Origin: Sphingobacterium sp. UGAL515B_05
GTDB lineage: Bacteria > Bacteroidota > Bacteroidia > Sphingobacteriales > Sphingobacteriaceae
NCBI RefSeq assembly: GCF_033097525.1
Contig: NZ_CP109907.1
Span: 6,200,001 to 6,264,000, forward strand
Reading direction: 5' to 3'
DNA: 64,000 bases
Under the pieces are notes generated by a model, which was given only the letters and a program-made list of their open reading frames with translations, had not been told where the DNA came from and did not search any database. Positions within the stretch are counted from its first letter, which is position 1. The number at the start of each line of letters is the position of its first letter. The translations under genes and the position numbers were made by a program. Shown here one piece after another: positions 44,752 to 54,183 of this stretch.

Positions 44752-44866
44752 AGATTTTATTAAATTTGACCACTGATTTGAAAAAAAAACAAGCTGGTTA
44801 AAATTTTCTTAATTAACAAAAATTAACAAACGATTGGTGTACTTTAGCGCCAATAATTATAGATAA

Positions 44867-47431
44867 ATGAAGCGTATACTACCCGTAATACTATTTTTTG
44901 GCCTCTCATCAATGCAGCTTGTCTACGGACAGGACAAAGGTGCGTTCAATTTAAATGACCCAGAAAAAATCAGCTATCTCAATCCTAAAAACTATGTAAT
45001 TAGTGCTATTGATATAACTGGAACACAATTTTTAGATAAAAATGTATTAATTACGATCTCTAAATTGTCGGTAGGTCAATATTTGGAAGTTCCAAGTGAG
45101 GCGACTGCAAAAGTAGTGAAGGATATGATGGCTCAAGGCCTCTTTGATGATGTCGAATTATGGGCAGATAAAATTGAAGGTGAAAATATATTTTTGACCA
45201 TCCGTGTAGTAGAACGTCCTCGTTTAACTCGTATTGACATCAATGGTTTAAGCAAAAGTCAAACCGAAGAAGTTCGCAAACGTTTAAATAGTAACACTGG
45301 TAAGATTGTCAACGAAAACTTGATGAACACCACACGTGCTACAATCCAACGGTTCTTAAAAGAAAAAGCTTTTTTATATCCGGAGATCACCTTAAAAACA
45401 GTGAAAGACTCGGCGCAGGCTAATAATGAAATACTTATTGCCGACGTGGATAAAAAACATAAGGTAAGAGTCAAAAAAATGACTTTTACAGGGAATGAGC
45501 ATTTCTCTCAGAAAGATTTGAGAAAAATGGCCAAGCCAATCAAACAAAAAATGTGGTACCGTATATTTGGCCCAGGAAAGTTCAAGGAAGAAAAATACAA
45601 AGAGGGTAAAGAAAACCTGATCAAAAAAATGGCTGCCAAAGGTTATCGTGATGCGACGATCTTAAAAGATACCGTTATTCGTGAGGGTGAAAAAAATGTA
45701 CTGGTCAACTTTGACATCTATGAAGGACCTAAATATTATGTAGGTAATATTGTATGGACAGGTAATGCCAAATATTCTGACACTTTGCTGAATAAAATTT
45801 TAGGTATCAAACATGGCGATGTTTTTTCGGAAGAGAAATTAACAGCAAAATTAATGGGACCTACAAAAAATAGTGATGACATTTCCTCGATCTATATGAA
45901 CGATGGTTACCTTACTTTCTCCGTAGACCCCGAACAAACGCGTATTTATAACGATACCATTGATTTGAATTTACGCGTTTACGAAGGTGCTCAGTATACT
46001 ATCAACAACGTTATTGTGAAAGGTAATGACGTTACCAACGACCGTGTTGTATTACGTTCTATTTATACAAAACCAGGTCAAAAATTCTCCAAAGAGCAAA
46101 TTATGCGCAGTGTACGTGAAATTGCCCAGTTGGGAAATTTTGATGAACAAAAAACAAACCCTGTACCGACAAATTTAAATTATGCGGATGGTACAGTGGA
46201 CATTGTTTATAATGTCACTGAAAAACCTTCGGATCAGGTAGAGCTTTCTGGTGGTTATGGAGCAGGTCAGATCATCGGTACATTAGGTTTAACATTCAAC
46301 AACTTCTCTACCAGCAATTTCTTTGACAAAAGTTCCTGGAAACCGTTGCCACGTGGAGATGGACAGAAACTGAGTGTCCGTGGTCAAACTTCGGGTAAAC
46401 GCTATCAATCCTATAGCTTCTCCTTTTCAGAACCTTGGTTGGGCGGAAAAAAACCAATTTACTTTGGTCTGAGTGCTTATACGTCGAGTTCATCGTATGG
46501 TGGATTTAATTACTATACCGGAGAGCAAATTGTAAAGGATTCCGAGTTGAATCGTATCTGGATGACCGGTATTACCGCAACTTTAGGTAAACGCCTACAA
46601 TGGCCAGACAACTGGTTCCAGGCAAATACATCCTTATCATTCCAGCGTTATAAGCTACAGAACTATGGAAATTACTTCCTATTCGATAATGGTACAGCCT
46701 ATAACATCAACTTGACTCAGGAGTTTAGCCGTAACTCGATCGATGCGCCGATCTACCCTACTTCGGGTTCAAACATCAAATTCTCGGTGCAATTGACGCC
46801 TCCATATTCATTGTTCAACAACATTGATTATAAAAATGGTTCGGCTCAGGAACGCTACCGTTGGACAGAATACCACAAATGGAAATTTGATTCGCAATGG
46901 TATGCCAAAATTGTTGGTAAACTTGTGTTCAAAGCACAAGCTCAATTTGGTTTCTTGGGTAAATACTCCAGCAAAACTGAAATATCAACGTTCGAGCGTT
47001 TCAAAGTCGGTGGGGATGGTATGCAAGGGTTTGATTACTTACAGGGATCTGAAATTGTCGCATTACGTGGTTATGCAAATGGTGTGATCATTCCTGAGGG
47101 AACACAAAATGTGAATGTGGCGCGAAACTCAGGTAGTCCAATCTACACCAAATATCAAATGGAACTACGTCACCCGGTAATGTTAAATGATCAGGCGACG
47201 GTATATGTATTGGCTTTCGCTGAAGCTGCAAATACCTGGAACAAGTTCACAGAATACAATCCATTTAAAGTACGTCGTTCTGCCGGTGTTGGTGCCCGTA
47301 TTTTCTTACCTATCTTCGGTATGCTAGGCATAGATTATGGACATGCATTCGACCCTATCCCAGGTTTACCAAGCAGTACATGGAAACAAAACTTTACATT
47401 TAGTATCATGCAAAATATGGGCGGATTCTAA
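44867..47431 (+). CDS. bamA: Outer membrane protein assembly factor BamA
   Basis: 854 residues. A signal peptide (MKRILPVILFFGLSSMQLVYGQ) is followed by about five POTRA domains (residues ~45-440; for example ISAIDITGTQFLDKNVLITISKLSVGQ and KYYVGNIVWTGNAKYSDTLLNKILGIKHGD). The C-terminal Omp85 beta-barrel begins near KPSDQVELSGGYGAGQIIGT and ends in FTFSIMQNMGGF, with the terminal aromatic residue typical of barrels. It inserts outer membrane proteins. Upstream TACTTTAG (44840-44847) is a near-consensus -7 box. Two Skp-like chaperone genes follow, matching the function. Confidence 0.95.
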   Translation: MKRILPVILFFGLSSMQLVYGQDKGAFNLNDPEKISYLNPKNYVISAIDITGTQFLDKNVLITISKLSVGQYLEVPSEATAKVVKDMMAQGLFDDVELWADKIEGENIFLTIRVVERPRLTRIDINGLSKSQTEEVRKRLNSNTGKIVNENLMNTTRATIQRFLKEKAFLYPEITLKTVKDSAQANNEILIADVDKKHKVRVKKMTFTGNEHFSQKDLRKMAKPIKQKMWYRIFGPGKFKEEKYKEGKENLIKKMAAKGYRDATILKDTVIREGEKNVLVNFDIYEGPKYYVGNIVWTGNAKYSDTLLNKILGIKHGDVFSEEKLTAKLMGPTKNSDDISSIYMNDGYLTFSVDPEQTRIYNDTIDLNLRVYEGAQYTINNVIVKGNDVTNDRVVLRSIYTKPGQKFSKEQIMRSVREIAQLGNFDEQKTNPVPTNLNYADGTVDIVYNVTEKPSDQVELSGGYGAGQIIGTLGLTFNNFSTSNFFDKSSWKPLPRGDGQKLSVRGQTSGKRYQSYSFSFSEPWLGGKKPIYFGLSAYTSSSSYGGFNYYTGEQIVKDSELNRIWMTGITATLGKRLQWPDNWFQANTSLSFQRYKLQNYGNYFLFDNGTAYNINLTQEFSRNSIDAPIYPTSGSNIKFSVQLTPPYSLFNNIDYKNGSAQERYRWTEYHKWKFDSQWYAKIVGKLVFKAQAQFGFLGKYSSKTEISTFERFKVGGDGMQGFDYLQGSEIVALRGYANGVIIPEGTQNVNVARNSGSPIYTKYQMELRHPVMLNDQATVYVLAFAEAANTWNKFTEYNPFKVRRSAGVGARIFLPIFGMLGIDYGHAFDPIPGLPSSTWKQNFTFSIMQNMGGF

Positions 47432-47467
47432 TTTTTCTTGTCCCCTACTAGTTTGACATAAAAGTAT

Positions 47468-47504
47468 AAAAAAGCTATCGCAAGAAATTGCAGATAGCTT
47501 TTTT
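47468..47504 (+). terminator. Terminator after bamA
   Basis: AAAAAAGCTATC (47468-47479) pairs with GATAGCTTTTTT (47493-47504), followed by ATTTTG. The next ~350 bp (to 47858) hold no gene; TATTTTTG at 47734-47741 is a possible -7 box for the chaperone genes. Confidence 0.82.
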
Positions 47505-47858
47505 ATTTTGAGACTATCCACCCGTAAATTATCCATTTTCATTCATTTACATCCGAGCGGATTAAATGTGAAATCACCCGAAATATCTTATAAATTTTCT
47601 TATATTGAGTGCGATTATGATCACGAAAAAAGAAAGCCATAGACAACACTCGGGGAACTTGTATTGGAGCATTCTTCAACAAGTTAAATAGTGTTAAACC
47701 GGAGAAATATCTGCTAGATTGCTTCTTTTTTCTTATTTTTGAGCCGTAAATTTACGTAGAGCGCTTTTCTCGAATTAAACTTTTGGGATTATCCGAAGTC
47801 ATAAGGTAAATTAGTGTTAAATAATAAAAAGTATAGTCTATAAAAACTCACAGGAAAT

Positions 47859-48392
47859 ATGAAAAAAATATTGTTAGTTATAGCTTTTGTAGTCGTTAGT
47901 GCTACAGCGACATTTGCCCAACAACTTGCATATGCTGATTCAGAATATATCCTAAAACATATTCCTGAATATACGACTGCGCAGAAACAGTTAGATGATT
48001 TGTCTAAGCAATGGCAGGAAGAGGTGGATCAGAAGTATGCGGAGATCGAGAAGCTATATCAGGCTTATCAAAAGGACCAGGTTTTATTAAATGAAGATAT
48101 GCGTCGTCGTCGTGAGGATGAAATCGTGACAAGGGAAAAAGAAGTTAAAGATTATCAGAAACAAAAGTTTGGATTTGAGGGTGACCTTTTTAAAAGACGC
48201 GCTCAATTAATGAAACCAATCCAAGATCGTGTAGCAAAAGCAATCCAAGACGTTGCATCTGCACAGGGAATTGATTTCATTATGGACAAGGGTAATGAGT
48301 CAACTTTTCTCTATGCCAATCCAAAATTGAATAAAAGTAATGATGTCATTACAAAATTAGGATATAAACCTAATCCGAGTCTTGCAAACTAA
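47859..48392 (+). CDS. OmpH/Skp-family periplasmic chaperone 1
   Basis: 177 residues with signal peptide MKKILLVIAFVVVSATATFAQ. The long coiled coil (about residues 40-130: YTTAQKQLDDLSKQWQEEVDQKYAEIEKLYQAYQKDQ, RRRREDEIVTREKEVKDYQKQKFG) forms the tentacles of the jellyfish-shaped Skp trimer. The C-terminal GIDFIMDKGNESTFLYANPKLNKSNDVITKLG is the family's core strand. It holds unfolded outer membrane proteins on the way to BamA. A paralog follows 94 bp later. Confidence 0.9.
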   Translation: MKKILLVIAFVVVSATATFAQQLAYADSEYILKHIPEYTTAQKQLDDLSKQWQEEVDQKYAEIEKLYQAYQKDQVLLNEDMRRRREDEIVTREKEVKDYQKQKFGFEGDLFKRRAQLMKPIQDRVAKAIQDVASAQGIDFIMDKGNESTFLYANPKLNKSNDVITKLGYKPNPSLAN

Positions 48393-48486
48393 GCGGGAGT
48401 TTATTATCATTGTGGACACAAATAGTAATAGTAGTAATTAATTAGAAAACTAAAAGATTGCCATAAAGATGGCTCATTAGATTAAA

Positions 48487-49062
48487 ATGAAAAGCATGAA
48501 AAATTTATTAAAGGGTGCGGTTGCTTTAGTGGCAGTATTTTTCTCAACTCAATTCGCAAATGCGCAGCAAAAAATTGGTCATATCAATTTTGCTGAAATT
48601 ATTCAGTCTACAGCTGAATTTAAAGCAGCTGAAGGACAGTTGAAAACATTGAGCGATGGTAAAACCAAAGAAATTCAAGATATGGTTACCATCTATCAAA
48701 CAAAACAAAAAGATGCAAACGATAAATTGCGTAACAGAAGTGAAGCAAATAAAGAAACTGTTGATCCAGAAATCAACAAAATAGGTCAAGAATTACAAGA
48801 TATCCAAGCGCGTATTCAAACAGCACAACAAGCTGCTCAAGAAGACTTAAACAAAAAAGAAGAAGAATTAATTGCACCTATACACAGAAAAGTTGGTGAA
48901 GCTGTAAATGCTGTTTCTAAAGAAAAAGGCATGGCTTATGTATTTGATATTTCAAGCACAAATATTCCTTATTTCCAAGGTGGAGAAGACTTAACTGCTG
49001 CAGTAAAAACGAAATTAGGTATTTCAGCTACAGCTACTCCTGCTGCTCCAGCAAGAAAATAA
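48487..49062 (+). CDS. OmpH/Skp-family periplasmic chaperone 2
   Basis: 191 residues, signal peptide ending FFSTQFANAQQ; a second ATG at 48496 is an equally good start. The core begins KIGHINFAEIIQSTAEFKAAEGQL and has a coiled coil rich in Gln, Lys and Glu (IQDMVTIYQTKQKDANDKLRNRSEANKETVD). Its C-terminus MAYVFDISSTNIPYFQGGEDLTAAVKTKLG is more diverged than in the first copy and ends in an Ala/Pro tail. Tandem Skp paralogs after bamA are usual in this phylum and may serve different client sets. Confidence 0.9.
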   Translation: MKSMKNLLKGAVALVAVFFSTQFANAQQKIGHINFAEIIQSTAEFKAAEGQLKTLSDGKTKEIQDMVTIYQTKQKDANDKLRNRSEANKETVDPEINKIGQELQDIQARIQTAQQAAQEDLNKKEEELIAPIHRKVGEAVNAVSKEKGMAYVFDISSTNIPYFQGGEDLTAAVKTKLGISATATPAAPARK

Positions 49063-49080
49063 GCTAGTATACAAGGCAAT

Positions 49081-49116
49081 AAAAAAGGGATTATCGATAG
49101 CGATAATCCCTTTTTT
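49081..49116 (+). terminator. Terminator after the Skp pair
   Basis: AAAAAAGGGATTATCG, loop ATAG, CGATAATCCCTTTTTT: a perfect 16-bp stem. The following ~300 bp to 49423 show no gene. Confidence 0.93.
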
Positions 49117-49423
49117 ATTGCCTATCTATTTTCCCAATGGCAAGTGAATCGCAATCAGCGTACAGCGCCGACAGCACCAAATACGCTCCGGTTCTACAGC
49201 CAAAAGAATAAGGTAAACTCAAAAGCTTATCGAATCAGTCAAATTATAGTGTAAATAAAAATCTGCTGCTTGATTTTCTTGCATTTACCAGCTAAATTGT
49301 AGATATTGGTTCGGAAAACAAACATATCTACCCTAATGAAAACTTCATGGTCCCAAATTTGTTCATTAACTGACGAATATAAGGTACCTAAGAACGCTTC
49401 GTCGTTAAAATGATTTTATTCGC

Positions 49424-50098
49424 ATGAAAAAGAAAGTTATTGAGGATAATCCTAAAAAAGAAAGAAAGGTAACTTCCGGTCCTATTCGCGACAAGGAACG
49501 CACCAAGGCGCGAATGATCGCTGCTGTCGGAAAGGTAATTCAGAAAAAAGGATACCATGCATTGAATGGGCCTAATATTGCTTTGGAATGTGGACTGAAC
49601 AAAGCATTAATATGGAATTATTTTGGCGGTCTCGATCAACTGGTAGAAGCTTACCTGACACAAAAAGATTTTTGGCAAATCGGAGACAAAGGTGTATTGG
49701 AGCAAATGATCACAAATCCGGGTTCCATCAGTATCTCCTTGATAGAAGAATTGCTTAAATCTCAATTTAATACCTTTTTGAAGGATAAAACGAAGCAAAA
49801 AGTCATTCATTGGGGCCTAGGCGAAAAGACGAAAGCGCTTAAAAATATAGCCGACAGAAGAGAATTGCTCGGCGAAGAACTATTTAAACATGTCGATTCA
49901 AAATTCGAAAACTCCGAAAACGACCTTAGAGCGACGTTGGCGATCTTAGTCAGTTCAATTTATTATTTGAGCCTTCAGGCAAAGTCCACGGGCAGTACCT
50001 TTTGCGGTATTGATGTAAACACCGAAGCGGGAAAAGAACGGATTCAGAAAACGATGCGTAAAATATTAGAACAGACATTTTCTGATGTTGAGCTGTAG
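49424..50098 (+). CDS. TetR-family transcriptional regulator
   Basis: 224 residues. The N-terminal TetR HTH is clear: RTKARMIAAVGKVIQKKGYHALNGPNIALECGLNKALIWNYFGGLDQLVEAYL. A Lys/Glu-rich 20-residue lead precedes it. The ligand domain (about residues 80-224) is helical, with the last helices ending KTMRKILEQTFSDVEL. It is the gene just before the Fe-S operon in the same direction; a GTTAGCATAAC palindrome in the gap (50261-50271) could be a binding site. The target is unproven. Confidence 0.85.
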   Translation: MKKKVIEDNPKKERKVTSGPIRDKERTKARMIAAVGKVIQKKGYHALNGPNIALECGLNKALIWNYFGGLDQLVEAYLTQKDFWQIGDKGVLEQMITNPGSISISLIEELLKSQFNTFLKDKTKQKVIHWGLGEKTKALKNIADRRELLGEELFKHVDSKFENSENDLRATLAILVSSIYYLSLQAKSTGSTFCGIDVNTEAGKERIQKTMRKILEQTFSDVEL

Positions 50099-50120
50099 TC
50101 TACTCAGATACAACTAGAGA

Positions 50121-50159
50121 AAACGTCCAAAAAGAAACAATTTCTTCTTGGACGTTTTT
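50121..50159 (+). terminator. Terminator after the TetR gene
   Basis: AAACGTCCAA (50121-50130) and TTGGACGTTT (50148-50157) with inner AAGAAA/TTTCTT pairs and a T-run. The remaining ~150 bp before the next gene include the hairpin ACGGCC...GGCCGT at 50185-50202. Confidence 0.85.
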
Positions 50160-50283
50160 CATTACAGCCTTTATTCGCCATTATTACGGCCTATATGGGC
50201 CGTTAAAAATTTCCAATAAATTATCATCTTAGGTCTTCATTTATAATTTATTTTTACTATGTTAGCATAACAAAATAATATAG

Positions 50284-50291
50284 TATATTTG
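50284..50291 (+). promoter_or_regulatory. -7 box of the Fe-S operon
   Basis: TATATTTG matches TAnnTTTG exactly, 23 bp before the ATG at 50314. TTAG 18 nt upstream is a partial -33 element. Confidence 0.55.
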
Positions 50292-50313
50292 TTTATAACC
50301 AAGATCCAAGCAT

Positions 50314-51612
50314 ATGATAGGTCAACTAATATTTGCGGTTTGTTTCGCTGTAGCATTGTTTCTTTTCAGCAAAAATGCACAACAGATATATCGGAATATC
50401 AAGCTGGGCAGGCCGGCAGATCGTTCAGACAAACCTGCGGAGCGTTGGAAAATGATGCTCCTTGTCGCCTTTGGACAAAAGAAAATGTTCAAGCGAATTT
50501 TCCCCGCAGTCCTACATTTATTTGTATACCTCGGATTTGTCATCATCAACATTGAAATGTTGGAAATTGTCATAGACGGGCTTTTTGGCACACATCGCAT
50601 CTTTTCATTTCTAGGAAGTTTTTATAATTTTTTGATTGGTGCATTTGAATGGCTTGCTCTTGGTGTACTGGTATCCTGTGTTATCTTTTTAATTCGAAGA
50701 AATATTGCTAAAGTAGCTCGATTAAATAGTGTAGAATTGAAACATTGGCCAAAGACGGATGCTAATATTATTTTAATCACAGAGATTCTTTTAATGTCAG
50801 CTTTCCTGCTGATGAACGCTTCTGATCTTAAATTACAACTCTATGGCTTTGAACATTTTAAATCGGTAGGTTCCTTTCCTGTAAGCCACTATCTTCTTCC
50901 ATACCTTCCAACTTCGACGGAGGCCTTATTTTTAATCGAGCGTTCCTGTTGGTGGTTTCATATCCTAGGTGTACTTGCTTTCTTGAACTACCTCCCCTAT
51001 TCTAAGCATCTTCATATTATTTTGGCTTTTCCGAACACTTATTTTTCTAATCTGAACGCGAAAGGCAAACTATCGAATATGCCGGCTGTGACCAACGAGG
51101 TAAAGGCAATGCTTGATCCGAGTTTCACTCCACCTGCAGCAGATGCGAATGCGCGCTTTGGAGCCAAAGACGTCCAGGATTTAACCTGGAAGAGCCTATT
51201 GGATGCATATACCTGTACTGAATGTGGACGTTGTACATCCTCTTGCCCTGCAAATATGACAGGAAAGTTATTATCCCCGCGAAAAATCATGATGGATACA
51301 CGGGATCGACTGACTGAAGTCGGTACGAATATCAAAACAAATGGAAGCTTTCAGGATGACGGAAAATCTCTCATTGACACGTACATCAGTCGAGAAGAGT
51401 TGTGGGCCTGCACAAGCTGTAATGCATGTGTAGAACAATGCCCGGTTAATATTAATCCTTTGGATATTATTATTGAGCTACGCCGCTTTGCTGTTATGGA
51501 AGAATCACAAGCTCCTGCGAGTATTAACAATATGTTTGGAAATATTGAGAACAATGGCGCCCCATGGAAATATGCACAATTGGACCGCGCTAATTGGACT
51601 CAACAACAATAG
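50314..51612 (+). CDS. Membrane-bound 4Fe-4S dicluster electron carrier
   Basis: 432 residues. The first ~250 are membrane helices (MIGQLIFAVCFAVALFLFSK, FPAVLHLFVYLGFVIINIEML, WLALGVLVSCVIFLI and others). The C-terminal soluble part has two CxxCxxCxxxCP clusters: CTECGRCTSSCPANM and CTSCNACVEQCPVNI, each binding a 4Fe-4S cluster. This is the heterodisulfide-reductase/GlpC-like layout, passing electrons between a cytoplasmic donor and quinone. The partner CCG-domain protein is encoded 4 bp downstream. The donor (for example acyl-CoA dehydrogenase/ETF) is not in the window. Confidence 0.85.
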   Translation: MIGQLIFAVCFAVALFLFSKNAQQIYRNIKLGRPADRSDKPAERWKMMLLVAFGQKKMFKRIFPAVLHLFVYLGFVIINIEMLEIVIDGLFGTHRIFSFLGSFYNFLIGAFEWLALGVLVSCVIFLIRRNIAKVARLNSVELKHWPKTDANIILITEILLMSAFLLMNASDLKLQLYGFEHFKSVGSFPVSHYLLPYLPTSTEALFLIERSCWWFHILGVLAFLNYLPYSKHLHIILAFPNTYFSNLNAKGKLSNMPAVTNEVKAMLDPSFTPPAADANARFGAKDVQDLTWKSLLDAYTCTECGRCTSSCPANMTGKLLSPRKIMMDTRDRLTEVGTNIKTNGSFQDDGKSLIDTYISREELWACTSCNACVEQCPVNINPLDIIIELRRFAVMEESQAPASINNMFGNIENNGAPWKYAQLDRANWTQQQ

Positions 51613-51616
51613 TTTT

Positions 51617-52414
51617 ATGATGGAAAATGAATTAAAAGTTCCCACAGTTGCAGAACTGTTGGCCAAAGGAGAAACTCCTGATATACTATTTTGGGTGGGT
51701 TGTGCAGGGAGTTTTGACGAACGTGCACAGAAAATTACGCGCGATATCTGCAGAATATTACAACATGTCGGTTTAAAATATGCCATCTTAGGTACAGAAG
51801 AAAGTTGTACGGGTGATCCTGCCAAAAGAAGTGGAAACGAATTCCTATTTCAAATGCAGGCCATGATGAACATCGAAGTACTCAATGGCTACGAAATCAA
51901 AAAAATAGTAACGGCTTGCCCACACTGTTTCAATACATTGAAAAATGAGTATCCATCCCTAGGTGGCAACTATGAGGTCATTCATCATACACAATTGATC
52001 CAAAACCTGATCGATGAAGGAAAATTAAAACCAGCGGATAAAAACGTATTCAAAGGAAAGAAGATAACGTATCATGATCCTTGTTATCTTGGTCGTGCAA
52101 ATGAGGTCTATGAGGCACCGAGAAAAGTATTGGAAAGCTTGGATGCCCAGTTGATCGAACTGAAGCGTTGTAAGAGCAATGGACTTTGCTGCGGTGCTGG
52201 CGGCGGACAAATGTTCAAAGAACCAGAGCCTGGAGCAAAAGACATTAACATCGAACGTATCGAAGAAGTCATCGATGCACAGCCTCAAGTTGTCGCTGCA
52301 GCATGTCCTTTCTGTATGACGATGTTAAAAGATGGCGTGAAGATTAAGGAAAAAGAATCAGAGATAGAAGTACTCGATATTGCCGAAATCACTGCTCGGG
52401 CAAATCAGTTGTAA
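51617..52414 (+). CDS. CCG-domain Fe-S protein
   Basis: 265 residues from the ATG at 51617 (MMENELKVPTV); the frame also stays open upstream inside the previous gene, which is not used. Two Cys-rich CCG units: ESCTGDPAKR with TACPHCFNTLKNEYP, and YHDPCYLGR with NGLCCGAGGGQMF then AACPFCMTML. These bind unusual iron-sulfur clusters, as in HdrB and the LutA/GlpC group. Together with the membrane protein encoded 4 bp upstream it should form a two-protein electron-transfer complex at the inner membrane. Its donor and acceptor are not evident. Confidence 0.88.
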   Translation: MMENELKVPTVAELLAKGETPDILFWVGCAGSFDERAQKITRDICRILQHVGLKYAILGTEESCTGDPAKRSGNEFLFQMQAMMNIEVLNGYEIKKIVTACPHCFNTLKNEYPSLGGNYEVIHHTQLIQNLIDEGKLKPADKNVFKGKKITYHDPCYLGRANEVYEAPRKVLESLDAQLIELKRCKSNGLCCGAGGGQMFKEPEPGAKDINIERIEEVIDAQPQVVAAACPFCMTMLKDGVKIKEKESEIEVLDIAEITARANQL

Positions 52415-52439
52415 AAAACATTATTGTACTACATAAAAG

Positions 52440-52467
52440 AGGCCCGATCATACGATCGGGCCTTTTT
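52440..52467 (+). terminator. Terminator after the Fe-S operon
   Basis: AGGCCCGATC (52440-52449) and GATCGGGCCT (52454-52463) with loop ATAC and a T-run. The core is almost the same as the terminator at 34762. Confidence 0.9.
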
Positions 52468-52704
52468 GTGTAAGGAGAAGAATATCTCCTGTCCACGTGT
52501 AAATTAGGGAATCCCAAAGCCGGTTAAAATATAGGGGATTCCCCCGAATCGAAGATCAGCGTTGAATTTATGCTGACCAAACGACTCTAACATCTAGCCA
52601 TAACAAAGGTACCACCTCTACTTCAATTGATTGTTGTTCATTTCTTCCAAAATGTTGTTCAAAAATTATTTATTGAAAAAAAAATGATATTTATTTCCAC
52701 CCAT

Positions 52705-53304
52705 TCAACTATATAACAAACCTAAAAGCACCTTTCTAGTCGGCATAGATAGCACGTTCTTTATTTCATAAGTGGTCAATCTGTAATCGCTCATTACAAT
52801 AGATTTATAATTCTGTCTGCCTTTTCCTTGCCGTAAAGTCGATAAATCACTTCTACAACACGTTGTTTGTGTATAAGCATAATTGATCCCTTTTAATGGT
52901 TTTAACAATGAGCCATCTACCGCGGTGCCTGTTGGAGGAAGATAACTTTGATCGTGGAGAGTATAGAATGAGATATTTGGATCCACAGAATAGCTTAGCC
53001 CCAAACTTGGCGTTAAGTCCGTTCATATAGGCTTGGGTAGAAAAAATCGCGTAGCTGTTTGAATCATAGACCAGATGACGATCAAGAATATCTTTATCTT
53101 TCCTATTCGCTGCATTTACCCAAAACAACTTTCCATCATATCCACTACGGATATAGGCTAACTTGGCAGTCAAAAGCCAATTGTCTTCCAATCGATTCTG
53201 AAGGGTAAGAAAAGCATTATGATCATTTCCAACAAATGGGCGAGCGATAAGAATGCTATTAGTCAGGAATAGGAGCGGGTTTAAGATAGCATAAGAATTA
53301 CTGA
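52705..53304 (-). pseudogene. Decayed TonB-dependent (siderophore-type) receptor fragment
   Basis: Two overlapping minus-strand frames read as consecutive parts of a TonB-dependent receptor barrel. The upstream part carries LTLQNRLEDNWLLTAKLAYIRSGYDGKLFWVNAANRK, RHLVYDSNSYAIFSTQAYMNG and NAKFGA. The reading then shifts near the GGGG at about 52999-53002 to LSYSVDPNISFYTLHDQSYLPPTGTAVDGSLLKPLKGINY, a strongly receptor-like run. Thereafter it degrades and ends at 52705. No N-terminal plug or signal is left, so at least one frameshift and large deletions have occurred. Assignment to the siderophore receptor group is by pattern; the native substrate is unknown. Confidence 0.7.
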
Positions 53305-53308
53305 GGTC

Positions 53309-53905
53309 CTAAATTTCATTCTTCTCAATCCATTTTGGAACCAGTGGTGCTTCATATTGTTGCATCTTCTCGATCAGCTCTTCAATCCTATCAGCGACCA
53401 ATAACATTGCTCGATTTTCCTGCTTAAGTAGCCCCTCTTCGACCATGTGATCAATAAATTGAATTAGATGATTATAAAATCCATTGATGTTTAATAAGCC
53501 AACTGGCTTTTTATGTAAACCCAATTGAGCCCATGTAATCATTTCAAAAAGTTCTTCCAAGGTACCAAAACCGCCCGGCAGAGCAATAACCCCTTCGGCG
53601 TAATCGCTCATAATTCGTTTACGATCATGCATGGTATCTACAGTAATCAGCTTTGTTACACCCCTATGCTCTCTTTCTTTCGAATTCAAAAAATCGGGAA
53701 TCACACCTATTACTTCACCTCCGTGTGCAAGAGCTCCATTCGCAACAGCCCCCATTAGGCCAACCCTTCCGCCACCATAAACCAAACGGATACCATATTC
53801 AGCCAAAACCTTTCCCACATAGGAGGCTTGCTCTTCATACACGGCCGAATTTCCTAAACTGGAAGCACAAAAAATAACAATACTTTTAACTTTATTCATA
53901 TACAA
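53309..53905 (-). CDS. LOG-family protein (TIGR00730 Rossmann fold)
   Basis: 198 residues; the ATG at 53899 (MNKVKSIVIFCASSLG) is an alternative to 53905. The LOG signature is LVYGGGRVGLMGAVANGAL, then PGGFGTLEELFEMITWAQLG with the catalytic region. Members hydrolyse nucleoside 5'-monophosphates (phosphoribohydrolases; cytokinin-activating in plants and microbes). Soluble and cytoplasmic. The receptor pseudogene begins directly after its stop. No cytokinin-related neighbours were seen. Confidence 0.9.
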   Translation of the reverse strand: MYMNKVKSIVIFCASSLGNSAVYEEQASYVGKVLAEYGIRLVYGGGRVGLMGAVANGALAHGGEVIGVIPDFLNSKEREHRGVTKLITVDTMHDRKRIMSDYAEGVIALPGGFGTLEELFEMITWAQLGLHKKPVGLLNINGFYNHLIQFIDHMVEEGLLKQENRAMLLVADRIEELIEKMQQYEAPLVPKWIEKNEI

Positions 53906-54183
53906 GTATAGCTAAAAATAAACGGATCAACTCTTTTTTATTGCTATCCTATCAGTCAGCCAAGATTTTATGCTCCTAAACACAAAAAAAACAACACGCT
54001 AATTATCAGACAAATAAAATCTAAACCTATTCATTATTTTCTCTCATAAATATAAATGTAAAAAAAACACTTAAAATAAATAACACATTTAATATCTTTG
54101 ATTTACCGATCTTTTTCATACATAACGGCTAACCAGACAAGCTCATCAGATCTTGTTAATAACAAATGATAATTTCAGTCCAT

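Noticed and set aside
50185..50202. ACGGCC/GGCCGT palindrome after the TetR gene as an operator
   Set aside because: It lies 80 bp upstream of the promoter and may simply be part of the intergenic fold; the GTTAGCATAAC site is a better operator candidate, and even that is weak.
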